In this document: piece after piece, positions 26,085 through 35,772 of the stretch
Numbering within the stretch: the first letter of the stretch is position 1
How the letters are laid out: every line of letters starts with the position of its first letter
The notes under the pieces: model-generated
Databases searched by the model: none
What the model was told of the DNA's origin: nothing
What the model saw: the letters and a program-made list of their open reading frames with translations, nothing else
From: Sulfitobacter sp. F26169L
GTDB taxonomy: Bacteria > Pseudomonadota > Alphaproteobacteria > Rhodobacterales > Rhodobacteraceae
DNA length: 64,000 nucleotides
NCBI RefSeq assembly: GCF_026410285.1
Contig: NZ_JAPMLP010000005.1
Coordinates: 186,001-250,000, forward strand
Reading direction: 5' to 3'
Translations under genes and position numbers: made by a program

Positions 26085-26564
26085 TTAACCCCCGAAGTGA
26101 AGGACGCAGATCAGGGTAAACAGACGGCGCGCTGTGTCGATGTCGATTTCGGCCTTGCCTTCCAACCGCTCCTGCAAGACGCGGCTGCCCTCCATGTGAA
26201 TACCGCGACGCGCCATATCGATGGTTTCGATCTGGGCGGGGGGCAGCTTTTTGACCGCGTCAAAATAGCTTTCGCATATCTGGAAATAATCTTTCACCAC
26301 TTGCCGGAACGGCCCGAGTGACAGATGGAATTCCGCAGCCTTTTCAGCGTTTTCTGTGTTCACGTCAAACACCAGCCGCTTATCACGGATCGACAGGCCC
26401 AAGTGATAGGGGCCTGTGGGCGCGGGTCGGTCATCGCGTGTAGGCAGCACAAACGAATTGTCTTCCAGCAGATCAAACATGGCGACGCGACGCTCTTGCT
26501 CGATCTCGGGAGTGGGCGGTGGCAGGTTGGCATCATCAAGGATGATATTTGTGATGCGGGTCAT
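26085..26564 (-). CDS. UPF0262 family protein
   Basis: The start at ATG 26564 (MTRITNIILDDANLPPPTPE) is supported by CCGGAG eight bases upstream and gives 159 residues, the usual length of UPF0262. The central LSIRDKRLVFDVNTENAEK and the C-terminal EGKAEIDIDTARRLFTLICVLH match what is known of this alphaproteobacterial family, which has no assigned function. It lies between hisD and the phosphatase in one minus-strand run. Confidence 0.9.
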   Translation of the reverse strand: MTRITNIILDDANLPPPTPEIEQERRVAMFDLLEDNSFVLPTRDDRPAPTGPYHLGLSIRDKRLVFDVNTENAEKAAEFHLSLGPFRQVVKDYFQICESYFDAVKKLPPAQIETIDMARRGIHMEGSRVLQERLEGKAEIDIDTARRLFTLICVLHFGG

Positions 26565-26671
26565 GGTCACGTCTCCGGACGGCAAAATGTTGAGGTGTCA
26601 TAGACCACCCTTCCCGCAGGATCAATCGCGTCTGTGCGTAAGGCAGGCCAGCAGCACCTTGCGGATAGACC

Positions 26672-27973
26672 CTAGCCGTTCAGTTTGCGCAGCCGCGCCG
26701 TGACCGACAGGCCGTGCGCTTCCAGACTTTCGGACGCGGCCAGACGTTCTGCTGCGGGACCGATGGCGCGCAGGGCATCGGGCGTCATGCACGAAAGCGT
26801 GGTTCGTTTCATAAAATCCAGCACCGACAGGCCCGAAGAGAACCGTGCAGAACGTGCGGTGGGCAAGACGTGATTGGGTCCGCCGACATAGTCGCCAATC
26901 GCTTCCGGCGTCCATTGACCGAGAAAAATCGCGCCCGCATGTGTGATTTTTGCGCTCAGCGCGCGCGGATCAGCAACGCACAGTTCCAAATGTTCTGGCG
27001 CGATACGATTGCTGAGCTGCGCGGCGGTGGTCAAATCCGGGACAGTAATTATGGCGCCAAAATCGCGCCACGAAGGACCAGCGATGTGCGCGCGCTGGAG
27101 TGTCAAAAGCCGTTTTTCCACGGCCTGCGCAACGGCCTGTCCAAATGCTGCATCGGTGGTGATAAGGATGGATTGCGCGCTTTCGTCGTGTTCGGCCTGT
27201 GACAGCAGATCAAGCGCGATCCAGTCGGGATCATTGTCACCATCCGCAATCACCAGAATTTCCGAGGGGCCTGCGATCATATCGATACCGACCTTGCCGA
27301 ACACCCGCCGTTTCGCCGCGGCGACAAACGCGTTGCCCGGACCGGTGATTTTATCAACCGGCGCAATGGTGTCGGTGCCGTAGGCAAGCGCTGCGATCGC
27401 CTGCGCGCCGCCGATGCGATAGATTTCGTCGACACCGGATATTTGCGCAGCCAACAATACAAGCGGATTGAGAACGCCATCTGGGGTAGGCACAACCATG
27501 GCCAAGCGCCCTACCCCCGCGACTTTTGCCGGGATTGCATTCATCAAAACCGAGCTGGGATAGCTGGCCAGCCCGCCCGGTACGTACAAACCCGCTGCGG
27601 ACACTGCCGACCAGCGCCAGCCGAGGGTTGCGCCGGCCTCGTCGGTCCACTCTGCATCCTCGGGCAACTGGCGCGCATGATAGGCGCGGATACGGTCCGC
27701 CGCGAGTTCCAGAGCTGCTCTGTCTCCGGCATCAACTTGCTCGCAGGCGATGGCGATCTCATCCGGCGTGATCCGCAAGGTTGCGGGGGATAGTGTGATA
27801 CGGTCGAACTTGGCTGTCAGATCAAGCACCGCCGCATCGCCGCGCGCCCGCACATCTGCGATGATTCCTGCTACTGTCGCATCCACATCGGGGCTGTCCT
27901 CACGCTTTGCGTTTAACAGTGTAGTAAATGCAGCTTCGAAGTCTGGCGTCGTGGCATTAAGGAAAACGGGCAT
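26672..27973 (-). CDS. hisD: Histidinol dehydrogenase
   Basis: Start taken at ATG 27973 (MPVFLNATTPDFEAAF) with AGGAG eight bases upstream, giving 433 residues. The enzyme makes the last two NAD-dependent oxidations of histidine synthesis, from histidinol to histidine. Visible family signatures are KITGPGNAFVAAAKR, DMIAGPSEILVIAD and GAIFLGQWTPEAIGDYVGG followed by PNHVLPT. It is separated from hisG-hisZ (53.2-55.0 kb), so histidine genes are dispersed here. Confidence 0.97.
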   Translation of the reverse strand: MPVFLNATTPDFEAAFTTLLNAKREDSPDVDATVAGIIADVRARGDAAVLDLTAKFDRITLSPATLRITPDEIAIACEQVDAGDRAALELAADRIRAYHARQLPEDAEWTDEAGATLGWRWSAVSAAGLYVPGGLASYPSSVLMNAIPAKVAGVGRLAMVVPTPDGVLNPLVLLAAQISGVDEIYRIGGAQAIAALAYGTDTIAPVDKITGPGNAFVAAAKRRVFGKVGIDMIAGPSEILVIADGDNDPDWIALDLLSQAEHDESAQSILITTDAAFGQAVAQAVEKRLLTLQRAHIAGPSWRDFGAIITVPDLTTAAQLSNRIAPEHLELCVADPRALSAKITHAGAIFLGQWTPEAIGDYVGGPNHVLPTARSARFSSGLSVLDFMKRTTLSCMTPDALRAIGPAAERLAASESLEAHGLSVTARLRKLNG

Positions 27974-28144
27974 ATCGGTGGCTCCTGTCATTGGGACAGG
28001 GGTTAGCGGGGAATGGGGCAGGCCTCAAGAGGTAGCAGCGTTTAGCCAAGACCTACGGGAGCGGCTCGAGTTTATCGGAAAAGGAAGAAGAGCAGAATGC
28101 TGGTGGAACTTGGATCTATTTCTAATGGATCGCGTTTGTGACGG

Positions 28145-28615
28145 TCAGTCGGGATGGCTGGGCCGTTTTTTCGAGGGCGCAACGTAGGGGCGCGTGACAT
28201 CCTTCAGGGTAACGTCAATTGCCTCGATCATAAGCCGGATTGCACCGTCGCCTGCAAGCGTCAGGGTGAGAAATCCAGAAGGCGCATCTGCCTCCTCAAA
28301 TCCGATATGGAGTAAAGACAGTACCGTGTCGGCGTCCCCTTTCGGCACCCCTTGTGACGAGACTTTCTGTACACCGCTAAACATCAGCAGCGATTGCACG
28401 CGTTCTGGCGCGTGACGGTCCTTGCCTTTGTCCTCCCAACGCATCCGGTTGATCAGCAGGGCAAATCGACCTTCTTTCTTTTCCCAACGCATTTCGGAGG
28501 CAGGGAAAACCGCGTCCTGCACCAGCGACGAAATTACGGTCAGATCTTCTGCGTCCAATGCGCCAAGATTCAGCGGCGCTTCACCACCATCTTCAAATTT
28601 TGCATCCATGCTCAT
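28145..28615 (-). CDS. DUF2948 family protein
   Basis: A 156-residue cytoplasmic protein starting at ATG 28615, which overlaps the murA stop as ATGA (a second ATG at 28609 is possible). The sequence [20 protein letters not shown] near the start and the [17 protein letters not shown] segment near the end are typical of DUF2948, a family I associate with alphaproteobacteria and with murA-hisD neighbourhoods. No function is established. Confidence 0.88.
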   Translation of the reverse strand: MSMDAKFEDGGEAPLNLGALDAEDLTVISSLVQDAVFPASEMRWEKKEGRFALLINRMRWEDKGKDRHAPERVQSLLMFSGVQKVSSQGVPKGDADTVLSLLHIGFEEADAPSGFLTLTLAGDGAIRLMIEAIDVTLKDVTRPYVAPSKKRPSHPD

Positions 28616-29883
28616 TCGTCTTTTATCCGCTCGATGTTTGCGCCAACGCCTGACAGCTTGCTCACCACATGTTCATACCCGCGATCAAGGTGATAGACAC
28701 GCGATACTTTCGTTTCGCCTTCTGCGGCCATACCAGCAAGGATCAACGACACGGATGCGCGCAGATCGGTTGCCATAACGGGGGCGCCTTTCAGCTTTTC
28801 AACGCCGGTGACAATCGCCTTGCCGCCATGCACATCGACCTTCGCACCCATGCGGATCAGTTCCGGCGCATGCATAAAGCGGTTTTCGAAGATTTTCTCT
28901 TCGAGGGTCGAGGTGCCTTCGGCGGTACACAGCAGCGCCATCATCTGGGCCTGAAGGTCGGTCGGAAATCCTGGGAAAGGCTCGGTCGTGACATCAACAG
29001 CGCGCACACGTCCGTTGCGCCGCTTTACCTTCAGACCCTTCTCCGTTTCGGTTATATCAATCCCTGCGGCATCCAGTTTTTCACAAAATGCACCGATCAA
29101 ATCGATGCGCCCGCCCAGCAGCTCTACCTCGCCGCCGCAAATAGCGGGCGCCAGCATGTAAGTGCCCAGTTCGATCCGGTCGGTAACAACGGGGTGCGTC
29201 GCAGCACCCAGACGATCAACGCCCTGAATGGTGATCGTCGAAGTGCCGTCACCGTCGATTTGCGCCCCCATGCGACGCAGACAATCGGCAAGATCCACAA
29301 TCTCGGGCTCGCGTGCCGCGTTGTTGATAACGGTCGTGCCTTTGGCCAATGTGGCGGCCATCATTATGTTTTCCGTGGCACCGACAGAGGCGAAGGGAAA
29401 ATCAATCACTGCACCTTGCAGGCGTCCGCCCGTCGCTTTGGCGTACAGATACCCGTCACGCAGCTCGATCGACACACCCATTTTCTGCAGACCGTCGGTG
29501 TGGATATCCATGGGCCGCGCGCCAATTGCACACCCGCCGGGCAACGACACCTCGGCGTAGCCTTCGCGCGCGAGCAACGGGCCCAGCACCAGATTCGAGG
29601 CACGCATTTTGCGCACGATATCGTATTCTGCGCGGGTATTGATTGCACCGTGGCACGACATCGAAATCACCCGCCCCTCTTGTAGGGTCGTGATTTCCGC
29701 GCCCAGCGACTGCAACAACTGCGTCATCGTGCGGATGTCCGACAAGCGCGGCGCATTGGTCAGCGTCAGCGGCTCTTCGCTGAGCAACGTTGCAGGCATT
29801 AACGTGAGACAGGCGTTTTTCGCACCCGCAATCGGAATTGTGCCGTGAAGCGGCCCGCCACCGCGTACCAGAATTGCGTCCAT
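28612..29883 (-). CDS. murA: UDP-N-acetylglucosamine 1-carboxyvinyltransferase
   Basis: A 423-residue enzyme of the EPSP-synthase fold that transfers enolpyruvate from PEP to UDP-GlcNAc, the first committed step of peptidoglycan synthesis. The N-terminal [16 protein letters not shown] holds the conserved KN pair at residues 22-23. The catalytic cysteine is C118 in [15 protein letters not shown], the residue modified by fosfomycin. It follows a small basic-protein gene by three bases and overlaps the DUF2948 gene. Confidence 0.98.
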   Translation of the reverse strand: MDAILVRGGGPLHGTIPIAGAKNACLTLMPATLLSEEPLTLTNAPRLSDIRTMTQLLQSLGAEITTLQEGRVISMSCHGAINTRAEYDIVRKMRASNLVLGPLLAREGYAEVSLPGGCAIGARPMDIHTDGLQKMGVSIELRDGYLYAKATGGRLQGAVIDFPFASVGATENIMMAATLAKGTTVINNAAREPEIVDLADCLRRMGAQIDGDGTSTITIQGVDRLGAATHPVVTDRIELGTYMLAPAICGGEVELLGGRIDLIGAFCEKLDAAGIDITETEKGLKVKRRNGRVRAVDVTTEPFPGFPTDLQAQMMALLCTAEGTSTLEEKIFENRFMHAPELIRMGAKVDVHGGKAIVTGVEKLKGAPVMATDLRASVSLILAGMAAEGETKVSRVYHLDRGYEHVVSKLSGVGANIERIKDE

Positions 29884-29886
29884 GCC

Positions 29887-30084
29887 TTACGTTTCCTTAT
29901 TTTGCGTGTTCTGCACGCTGCCTGTATCTGCACTCTCTTCATTGCCGGCACTGCGCGCCCGCGCCTGCCCTTTGCGCCTTGCCATGTTGGCTTTCAACGC
30001 TTGTGACAGCCGCGCCTGTTTGCGCGCGGCCTGGGCTGCCTTGGCGATTTGCGCCGGTGTTTGAGAGGACTCTTTGTCTGCCAT
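29887..30084 (-). CDS. Small basic conserved protein upstream of murA
   Basis: A 65-residue, lysine/arginine/alanine-rich protein (ATG 30084) with the core QALKANMARRKGQARAR. It ends three bases before murA and should be co-transcribed with it. It looks mostly helical and may bind nucleic acid, but that is only inferred from charge. Similar short proteins occur at this place in related genomes as far as I recall. Confidence 0.7.
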   Translation of the reverse strand: MADKESSQTPAQIAKAAQAARKQARLSQALKANMARRKGQARARSAGNEESADTGSVQNTQNKET

Positions 30085-30242
30085 ACCGCCTGTCTAGCGC
30101 AGGCAATGGGCAGGGTCCAGATTAGGCGCGGAATTTGGGTTGCATGGGTTTGCATTTGCCGCTAATCAGCGCGCTAACGGTGTCACATTGACGCGCGGAC
30201 CTTCCCTTCTTGCAATGTCGGGATCCGGTGAATGTGACAGAT

Positions 30243-30317
30243 GCTGTGGTAGCTCAGTGGTAGAGCGCGTCATTGGTAATGACGAGGTCGGGAGTTCAAT
30301 CCTCCCTCACAGCACCA
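30243..30317 (+). tRNA. tRNA-Thr (anticodon GGT)
   Basis: A complete cloverleaf: acceptor GCTGTGG (30243-30249) pairs with TCACAGC (30307-30313) with one G-T pair. The D arm contains AGCTCAGTGGTAGAGC. Anticodon stem CGTCA/TGACG encloses the loop TTGGTAA with anticodon GGT at 30275-30277. The T arm is GGGAG-TTCAATC-CTCCC. A discriminator A and an encoded CCA follow (30314-30317). It reads ACC threonine codons. Confidence 0.96.
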
Positions 30318-30451
30318 TCTTCCTTTCCTGATATGTTGATCTTGGATTTATCGGGCGATGTGCGAGAAGGCGGCAATGATATGCGTCGCTTGGTCTGCCA
30401 ATCAGCCTTACCTTGTGATCGAGGTTGTTTCTTCGCCTACCAACGACTTTA

Positions 30452-30475
30452 CCCCGGACGCCGAAGCGTCTGGGG
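30452..30475 (-). terminator. Hairpin after the haem receptor gene
   Basis: CCCCGGACGC-CGAA-GCGTCTGGGG, a 10-bp stem with one G-T wobble and a stable tetraloop, lies 45 bases beyond the receptor stop codon on the minus strand. A clear T-run is missing. Confidence 0.5.
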
Positions 30476-30520
30476 CCTGAGTAACACGTTGTTCAGTCAA
30501 AGGGCTAATAAGCCGATTGC

Positions 30521-32560
30521 TTAAAACTCATGCGAGAGGGAGACCTTGAAATTGCGGCCGGGAGCCTGACGGGTCGACAGGTGCGGTGCATAATCACGGT
30601 CAAACGCATTTTCGATACCAATGCGGATTTGGGTATCCTTCAACACGCCGCTTTGTGGCACATAGGTCGCGCGCAAATTGTGGATGCCGAAGCCCGCCGC
30701 CGAAGTTGTTGCTGTTTCAACCGATCTGTTGGCGACCACTTCCCAGCTAAGGTCCAGTTCCTCGTTGAATTTCTTGCCAAGCGTGAAGCGGACGCTGTCT
30801 GCGGGGGAACTGCGCCAGTCGGTTGCAGGCAGGCCCGGTCCGTATTCGGTGCCGTTCACAATGTTGGCGTTCAGGTCCATATAGAAACCGCTGTCCATCG
30901 CATAGGACAGCTCCACTTCCAGACCTTCGGTTTCTATGCTGTCCAACGCCGGTGCAGGCGGGCGGACACCCGGCACAAGATAACTGGTCACATCGTAAAG
31001 GCGGGTTTTGTACACAACACCCTTGATCGCAAAGTTGTCACCACTTTGGAACAGATCGGCGCGCTCGAACGAGGCCCCCAACTCAAAGGTGCGCGATTTT
31101 TCTGTCTGGTTTATGGCGGACGCGGTTGCCAGATCATCAATAATGGGCAGTCCTTCGGTGTAGGCTGCACTGCCGAAAACTGCGGCGCCATTTGCAAACG
31201 CATAGCGCAGAGACAGGCCGCCCATCAGGGCATCATTGCTGTAAGTGCCATCATTGGGCGCGGTAGATCCTGTGATTTCGGATGTTTCATAACGCAAGGC
31301 GGGTGTGATGGTCCACGCGTCACCGATGCGCATGTCATCCACGGCATAAATGGCGACGCGGTTATCCTCCCCACCCGCTGCGGTGCTGGCGTCCAACCGC
31401 TCACGGCGGATAAATTCAAGCCCGGTGCGCAAATCGTGGCTTACCGCGCCTGTGGTAAACAGGCTGGTGCTCTTGAAGGCAAGTTTGGTTGTCTGATAGC
31501 GGTGATCGGCACCGACCAGCCCCAGAATTCCGTTTCCGGCAGGCGTCCCTTCAAGTGGTGAGCTGCCCGCAACATAGCGCTGGTCAATCTGCTGGTCCGC
31601 GTACGACAGAACGACATCAAGGTCGATCATGTCATTATCCGCTGGATTGAAGTTATAACGCAAAACAGCCGTGGTCGAGTCTGTATCCCGATCCACATTG
31701 CCGAAGGTATCCGATGTGGTGGTAAAGCTGTCGAATGGCACATCGCGATCACTGGACGTGGTTTTTGACAGGCTGAACGTCACTGATTGGTCACGATTCT
31801 GGCCAAAAGTGTATTTCGCTTTGATCAAACCCGATGGCAGGGTGAAGGCGCTGTTGCCGATGGTAATTCCGCTGCCGTCTTCCTGATTGTCCTGATCACG
31901 CCAAGTGTAGTTCATCAGGAATTCCATATCCTGCGTAGGCTGCCATGCCAGCACGCTGGAGGATGTGATGCCGTCACCATTGCTGCTGAACTCAAGCGTC
32001 TGGCCAAAGACAAAACCGATTTCGCCGCCTGTCAGATCGGATGCGTCCTTTGTCTCCAGCTTGACCACACCGCCCACGATGCCGGAACCGTATTCGAAAC
32101 TGCCCACCGTACCGCGGATCACGCTGACGGATTTGTAAAGAAACGGGTCGGTAAACAACTGGGTGCCGATGCGGTACAGCTTTTCGGCGCCGACGCTGGC
32201 ACCGTCCACCTGCACGGCGACTTTGCTATCGGTTCCAAAGGTGCTGTTTGCGCCATAGCCACGGATGTTGATGCCTGATCCCTGCGGGGTCGATCCGTTT
32301 ACAAGGCTGACACCGGGCACGGAATCAATCAGTTCTGCGATAGTGCCGGCCTGACGGTCGTCGATCTCCTCCTGATCCACATTTGTAACCGGTGTGGCGG
32401 TGTCGGTCTGCACCTCACGCTTGCTCTCACCAAGAAGAAGCGTGCCAAGGAATGCGCCCTCGGCTTCCTGCGCCGCAGCGATGCCTGAATTCAGGGTAAG
32501 GATAAGTATGCTGGTGGTTCCCAGCAAAAGGGCGCGTGTTCCAGCGGTATGTGCAGTCAT
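30521..32560 (-). CDS. hmuR: TonB-dependent outer-membrane haem receptor
   Basis: A 679-residue protein with a signal peptide (LILTLNSGIAAAQ), an N-terminal plug domain (INIRGYGANSTFGTD near residue 95; GSGIVGGVVKLETKD near 160) and a beta-barrel ending in FKVSLSHEF, whose final phenylalanine is the usual outer-membrane sorting signal. The ATG at 32560 is preceded by GAGGAAA. It is divergent from hmuSTUV, which makes haem the likely ligand rather than a ferric siderophore; this is context-based. Energy must come from TonB-ExbBD encoded elsewhere. Confidence 0.9.
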   Translation of the reverse strand: MTAHTAGTRALLLGTTSILILTLNSGIAAAQEAEGAFLGTLLLGESKREVQTDTATPVTNVDQEEIDDRQAGTIAELIDSVPGVSLVNGSTPQGSGINIRGYGANSTFGTDSKVAVQVDGASVGAEKLYRIGTQLFTDPFLYKSVSVIRGTVGSFEYGSGIVGGVVKLETKDASDLTGGEIGFVFGQTLEFSSNGDGITSSSVLAWQPTQDMEFLMNYTWRDQDNQEDGSGITIGNSAFTLPSGLIKAKYTFGQNRDQSVTFSLSKTTSSDRDVPFDSFTTTSDTFGNVDRDTDSTTAVLRYNFNPADNDMIDLDVVLSYADQQIDQRYVAGSSPLEGTPAGNGILGLVGADHRYQTTKLAFKSTSLFTTGAVSHDLRTGLEFIRRERLDASTAAGGEDNRVAIYAVDDMRIGDAWTITPALRYETSEITGSTAPNDGTYSNDALMGGLSLRYAFANGAAVFGSAAYTEGLPIIDDLATASAINQTEKSRTFELGASFERADLFQSGDNFAIKGVVYKTRLYDVTSYLVPGVRPPAPALDSIETEGLEVELSYAMDSGFYMDLNANIVNGTEYGPGLPATDWRSSPADSVRFTLGKKFNEELDLSWEVVANRSVETATTSAAGFGIHNLRATYVPQSGVLKDTQIRIGIENAFDRDYAPHLSTRQAPGRNFKVSLSHEF

Positions 32561-32627
32561 GGTTTCCTCGCAAGCATGTCAGAAGGCCGGTTGCTTGCCA
32601 TTGGCTGGCGAAGGCTATGGAAAATTT

Positions 32628-32646
32628 ACGTCAACAGAAATGACGT
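32628..32646. promoter_or_regulatory. Inverted repeat in the hmuR-hmuS divergent promoter
   Basis: ACGTCA-N7-TGACGT is a perfect 6-bp inverted repeat between the two divergent haem-uptake genes. It could bind an iron- or haem-responsive regulator; which one is not clear from the sequence. Confidence 0.4.
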
Positions 32647-32679
32647 TGTTGCGACTTCTAAAAAGACATACTAAAAGTG

Positions 32680-32696
32680 TCAACAATAAAGGTTGA
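32680..32696. promoter_or_regulatory. Second inverted repeat in the hmu promoter
   Basis: TCAAC-N7-GTTGA, with the same seven-base spacing as the repeat at 32628, lies about 85 bases before hmuS. A(T)-rich possible -10 sequences (for example CATACTAAA at 32667) sit between the two repeats. Confidence 0.35.
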
Positions 32697-32781
32697 GTGT
32701 TTTACTAAGCCTTTGCCAGCCAGTGCCACGTGCATCACGCCAGCCCGAATCAGAAATCACAGATCAGGCCAGAGGTGCTGC

Positions 32782-33837
32782 ATGACAAATACCGATTCAC
32801 TGACTCCAGACGAAATCCGCGCGTTTCGTGCAGGACACCCGAACATGAGAGAGCGTGATCTGGCCGACAAGCTAAACATCAGTGAAGCGCAACTGATCGC
32901 CGCCTATTGCGGGGATGGGGCCGTGCGTATTGACGCCCACCCCGACAGGATCATGGGGGCGGCGCAGACACTTGGCGAAGTAATGGCGCTCACGCGCAAT
33001 CCGTCCTGCGTTCATGAAAAGGTTGGCGTGTATAACAACTACCATTCCGGGGCCCATGCCTCGATGATACTGACAGAAGACATCGATCTGCGTATTTTCC
33101 CAAGCCGCTGGCATCACGCCTATATGGTCGAGAAAGAAACCGACACCGGAACACGCCGCAGCGTGCAGGTGTTTGACGCGGCGGGCGATGCTGTTCACAA
33201 GATTTTTCTGCGCGAAGGGTCCGACGTTGCGGCGTTCGACCGTGCCAAGATAGAACTAGGCCATGATGATCAGTCGCAAGTCCAGAGCGTGGGCGGGCGC
33301 GAGGCAGACGAAGCGCCTAAAGCCGACGCGTCAAAGCTCGACATCCTGCAAAAGGAATGGACGCGTATGACGGACACGCACCAGTTCCTGCGTCTGACGT
33401 CAAAACTCAAGATGAACCGTCTGGGTGCCTACCGCATCGCCGGAGAGCCGTTCACCCGAGCGTTGTCCCCAGATGCTGTTGATACGATGCTGCATCAGGT
33501 CGCGGCAAGCGAGCTGGAAATCATGGTCTTTACCGGCAACCGCGGCTGTATCCAGATCCACTCCGGCCCGATCCAGACACTGAAATCTATGGGCCCATGG
33601 CAGAATGTGCTTGATCCGCACTTCAACCTGCACCTGCGCCTTGACCATATCGCCGAAGTCTGGGCCGTACAAAAGCCGACCCAACGCGGCCCTGCAGTAT
33701 CAATCGAGGCATTTAATGCCGATGGCGGCCTGATCCTACAGGTGTTCGGCGTTGGAAAAGAGGGGCGTGATTGCCGGCCTGAGTGGGGCAAGCTGGTTGA
33801 AGGGCTTGAGGGGCTGAACGCAAAGGTGCCGGCATGA
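32782..33837 (+). CDS. hmuS: Haem-degrading/haem-transfer protein HmuS
   Basis: Start taken at ATG 32782 with AGAGG just upstream, giving 351 residues, the normal HmuS/HemS size; the open frame from 32677 extends into the promoter. The protein is a tandem repeat of two similar halves: compare the GVYNNYHSGAHASMILTED region with the FTGNRGCIQIHSGPIQTL region. HmuS-type proteins receive cytoplasmic haem from the ABC importer and store or degrade it to release iron. It overlaps hmuT by four bases (ATGA). Confidence 0.93.
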   Translation: MTNTDSLTPDEIRAFRAGHPNMRERDLADKLNISEAQLIAAYCGDGAVRIDAHPDRIMGAAQTLGEVMALTRNPSCVHEKVGVYNNYHSGAHASMILTEDIDLRIFPSRWHHAYMVEKETDTGTRRSVQVFDAAGDAVHKIFLREGSDVAAFDRAKIELGHDDQSQVQSVGGREADEAPKADASKLDILQKEWTRMTDTHQFLRLTSKLKMNRLGAYRIAGEPFTRALSPDAVDTMLHQVAASELEIMVFTGNRGCIQIHSGPIQTLKSMGPWQNVLDPHFNLHLRLDHIAEVWAVQKPTQRGPAVSIEAFNADGGLILQVFGVGKEGRDCRPEWGKLVEGLEGLNAKVPA

Positions 33838-34703
33838 TTACCCGTGTTTTCGAACCGCTGTTGCAACTGGGCTCCATTGTTGCGGTGATGGCCACGACCG
33901 CGCCCGCCTTTGCGCAAGACAAAACCGACGGTATCGTATCACTTGGCGGATCGGTGACGGAAATCATCTATGCGCTGGGGGCTGGCGATAGGTTGATCGC
34001 GCGCGATACTACCTCCAGCTATCCGCCGGAGGTGAACGCCCTGCCGGATGTGGGATATGTGCGCGCCCTGTCACCCGAGGGAGTGCTGGCCACCGATCCC
34101 GCGCTGATCATCGCGGAAAGTGGTGCCGGCCCCTTCGAGACGATCAATGTGCTTGAGGGCGCGCAGATCCCCTTTGTGAAGGTGCCGGAGGAATTTTCAG
34201 CAACAGGCGTCAGCGACAAGATTATCGTCGTTGGCAAAGCAATCGACGAAGAAGCCCAAGCGCAAAAGCTGGCCGCCGATCTGCGCGCAAAGCTTGAAGC
34301 GGTGACGCGCGTCTCGGATGCCAGACCGGACGCCGAGAAAAAGCGTGTGCTGTTTGTGCTCAGCACCCAAGGCGGGCGCATCATGGCCTCGGGCACAAAC
34401 ACCGCTGCACAGGCGATGATCGAGATGGCCGGAGCCGTGAATGCAGTATCAGCATTCGAAGGATACAAACCCATGACGGACGAAGCCGTGATTGCGGCTG
34501 CACCGGATGCCATTTTGATGATGGAGCGTGGCGGCGATCATAACACCGCCATAGAAGATCTGCTGGTCATGCCGTCGATCGCATCGACGCCCGCTGCGCA
34601 AAACCGCGCGGTGATCCGCATGGACGGGCTGTATCTGTTAGGGTTCGGTCCGCGCACTGCAGATGCCGTAAGCGATCTGAACCGCGCGATTTACGGTAGC
34701 TGA
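33834..34703 (+). CDS. hmuT: Periplasmic haem-binding protein HmuT
   Basis: A 289-residue binding protein of the cluster A-II (BtuF/ShuT) type with a signal peptide ending APAFAQ. Typical segments are GIVSLGGSVTEIIYALGAG, DTTSSYPPEVNALPDVGY and ALSPEGVLATDPALII, and the C-terminal AVIRMDGLYLLGFGPRTAD. It carries haem from the receptor to the HmuUV importer. It is coupled by overlap to hmuS, with hmuU four bases downstream. Confidence 0.94.
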   Translation: MITRVFEPLLQLGSIVAVMATTAPAFAQDKTDGIVSLGGSVTEIIYALGAGDRLIARDTTSSYPPEVNALPDVGYVRALSPEGVLATDPALIIAESGAGPFETINVLEGAQIPFVKVPEEFSATGVSDKIIVVGKAIDEEAQAQKLAADLRAKLEAVTRVSDARPDAEKKRVLFVLSTQGGRIMASGTNTAAQAMIEMAGAVNAVSAFEGYKPMTDEAVIAAAPDAILMMERGGDHNTAIEDLLVMPSIASTPAAQNRAVIRMDGLYLLGFGPRTADAVSDLNRAIYGS

Positions 34704-34707
34704 GCAG

Positions 34708-35772
34708 ATGGCATCGATTGCGGATATGTCGCTGCCCTTTGACCGTCGCAAGACCGCGCGTCAGGCCCATGTCTGGCTGGCGGTTTTGCTGGTAATGGTC
34801 AGCATCGCAAGCCTCGCTACGGGGGCATCCGGCACGTCGCTGTGGGGCGCGCTGCACAAATTGGTGACCGGTGCCCCCCTCACCCGAATGGAGCGGGTGG
34901 TGCTTTGGGACATCAGGATGCCGCGGCTGATACTTGGAATCGTGGTGGGCGCTACGCTGGCTGTGTCGGGCGCGGTAATGCAGGGGCTGTTCCGCAATCC
35001 GCTTGCCGATCCGGGGATTGTCGGGGTCACTGCGGGGGCCGGGCTGGGCGCTGTCAGCGCAATTGTTCTGGGCGGGCTGCTGCCAATGGTTGTGATGAAC
35101 ACAGTCGGCTTCTGGCTGGTGCCGCTGGCAGCATTTATCGGCTGTTGGGCGACCACGCTGATTCTTTATCGTGTATCGACACGGCGCGGACGCACCTCTG
35201 TGGCGACAATGTTGCTGGCGGGCATTGCGATGGGCGCATTGGCAGGGGCCTTGTCCGGTGTGCTGATCTATCTGGCCGATGACGCGCAATTGCGCGATCT
35301 GACGTTTTGGGGGCTGGGGTCACTGGCGGGAGCGACATGGGCGAAAACCATTGTCGCAGGTCCAGTGATCATGATCTCGATTCTTGCGGCAACCCGAATT
35401 TCGCACGGGCTGAACGGGCTGGCGTTTGGCGAAGCAACTGCATCGCATATGGGCATCCCCGTCCAGCAGGTTAAAAACCTTGCCATTCTGGTTGTTGCCG
35501 CTGGCACTGGCGCGGCTGTCGCTGTTTCCGGAGGGATCGGATTTATCGGTATCATCGTGCCCCATCTGCTGCGCCTGTCAACGGGGCCTGACCACGAACC
35601 ATTGCTGATCAACGCCGCCCTTCTGGGGGCAAGCCTGTTGTTGATCGCCGATATCATCAGCCGGGTCATCGTGGCCCCTGCCGAACTGCCCATCGGAATC
35701 GTCACCGCGATTCTGGGTGCGCCGGTGTTTCTTTGGATATTGCTGCGCCGTCGTGGGTTGGTAGATTTATGA
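34708..35772 (+). CDS. hmuU: Haem ABC transporter permease HmuU
   Basis: A 354-residue FecCD-family permease with about ten membrane helices. It has the conserved GATLAVSGAVMQGLFRNPLA near residue 90 and the coupling-helix region with GGIGFIGIIVPHLLRL near 280. It forms the channel of the haem importer with HmuT and HmuV. Its stop overlaps the hmuV start. Confidence 0.95.
   Translation: MASIADMSLPFDRRKTARQAHVWLAVLLVMVSIASLATGASGTSLWGALHKLVTGAPLTRMERVVLWDIRMPRLILGIVVGATLAVSGAVMQGLFRNPLADPGIVGVTAGAGLGAVSAIVLGGLLPMVVMNTVGFWLVPLAAFIGCWATTLILYRVSTRRGRTSVATMLLAGIAMGALAGALSGVLIYLADDAQLRDLTFWGLGSLAGATWAKTIVAGPVIMISILAATRISHGLNGLAFGEATASHMGIPVQQVKNLAILVVAAGTGAAVAVSGGIGFIGIIVPHLLRLSTGPDHEPLLINAALLGASLLLIADIISRVIVAPAELPIGIVTAILGAPVFLWILLRRRGLVDL

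Noticed and set aside
28669..29685. 338-codon open frame on the plus strand
   Set aside because: It is fully antisense to murA and its translation has no family features; it arises from the codon use of the real gene.
30530..31561. 343-codon open frame antisense to the haem receptor
   Set aside because: The receptor on the other strand has signal peptide, plug and barrel end signals, so this frame is a shadow.
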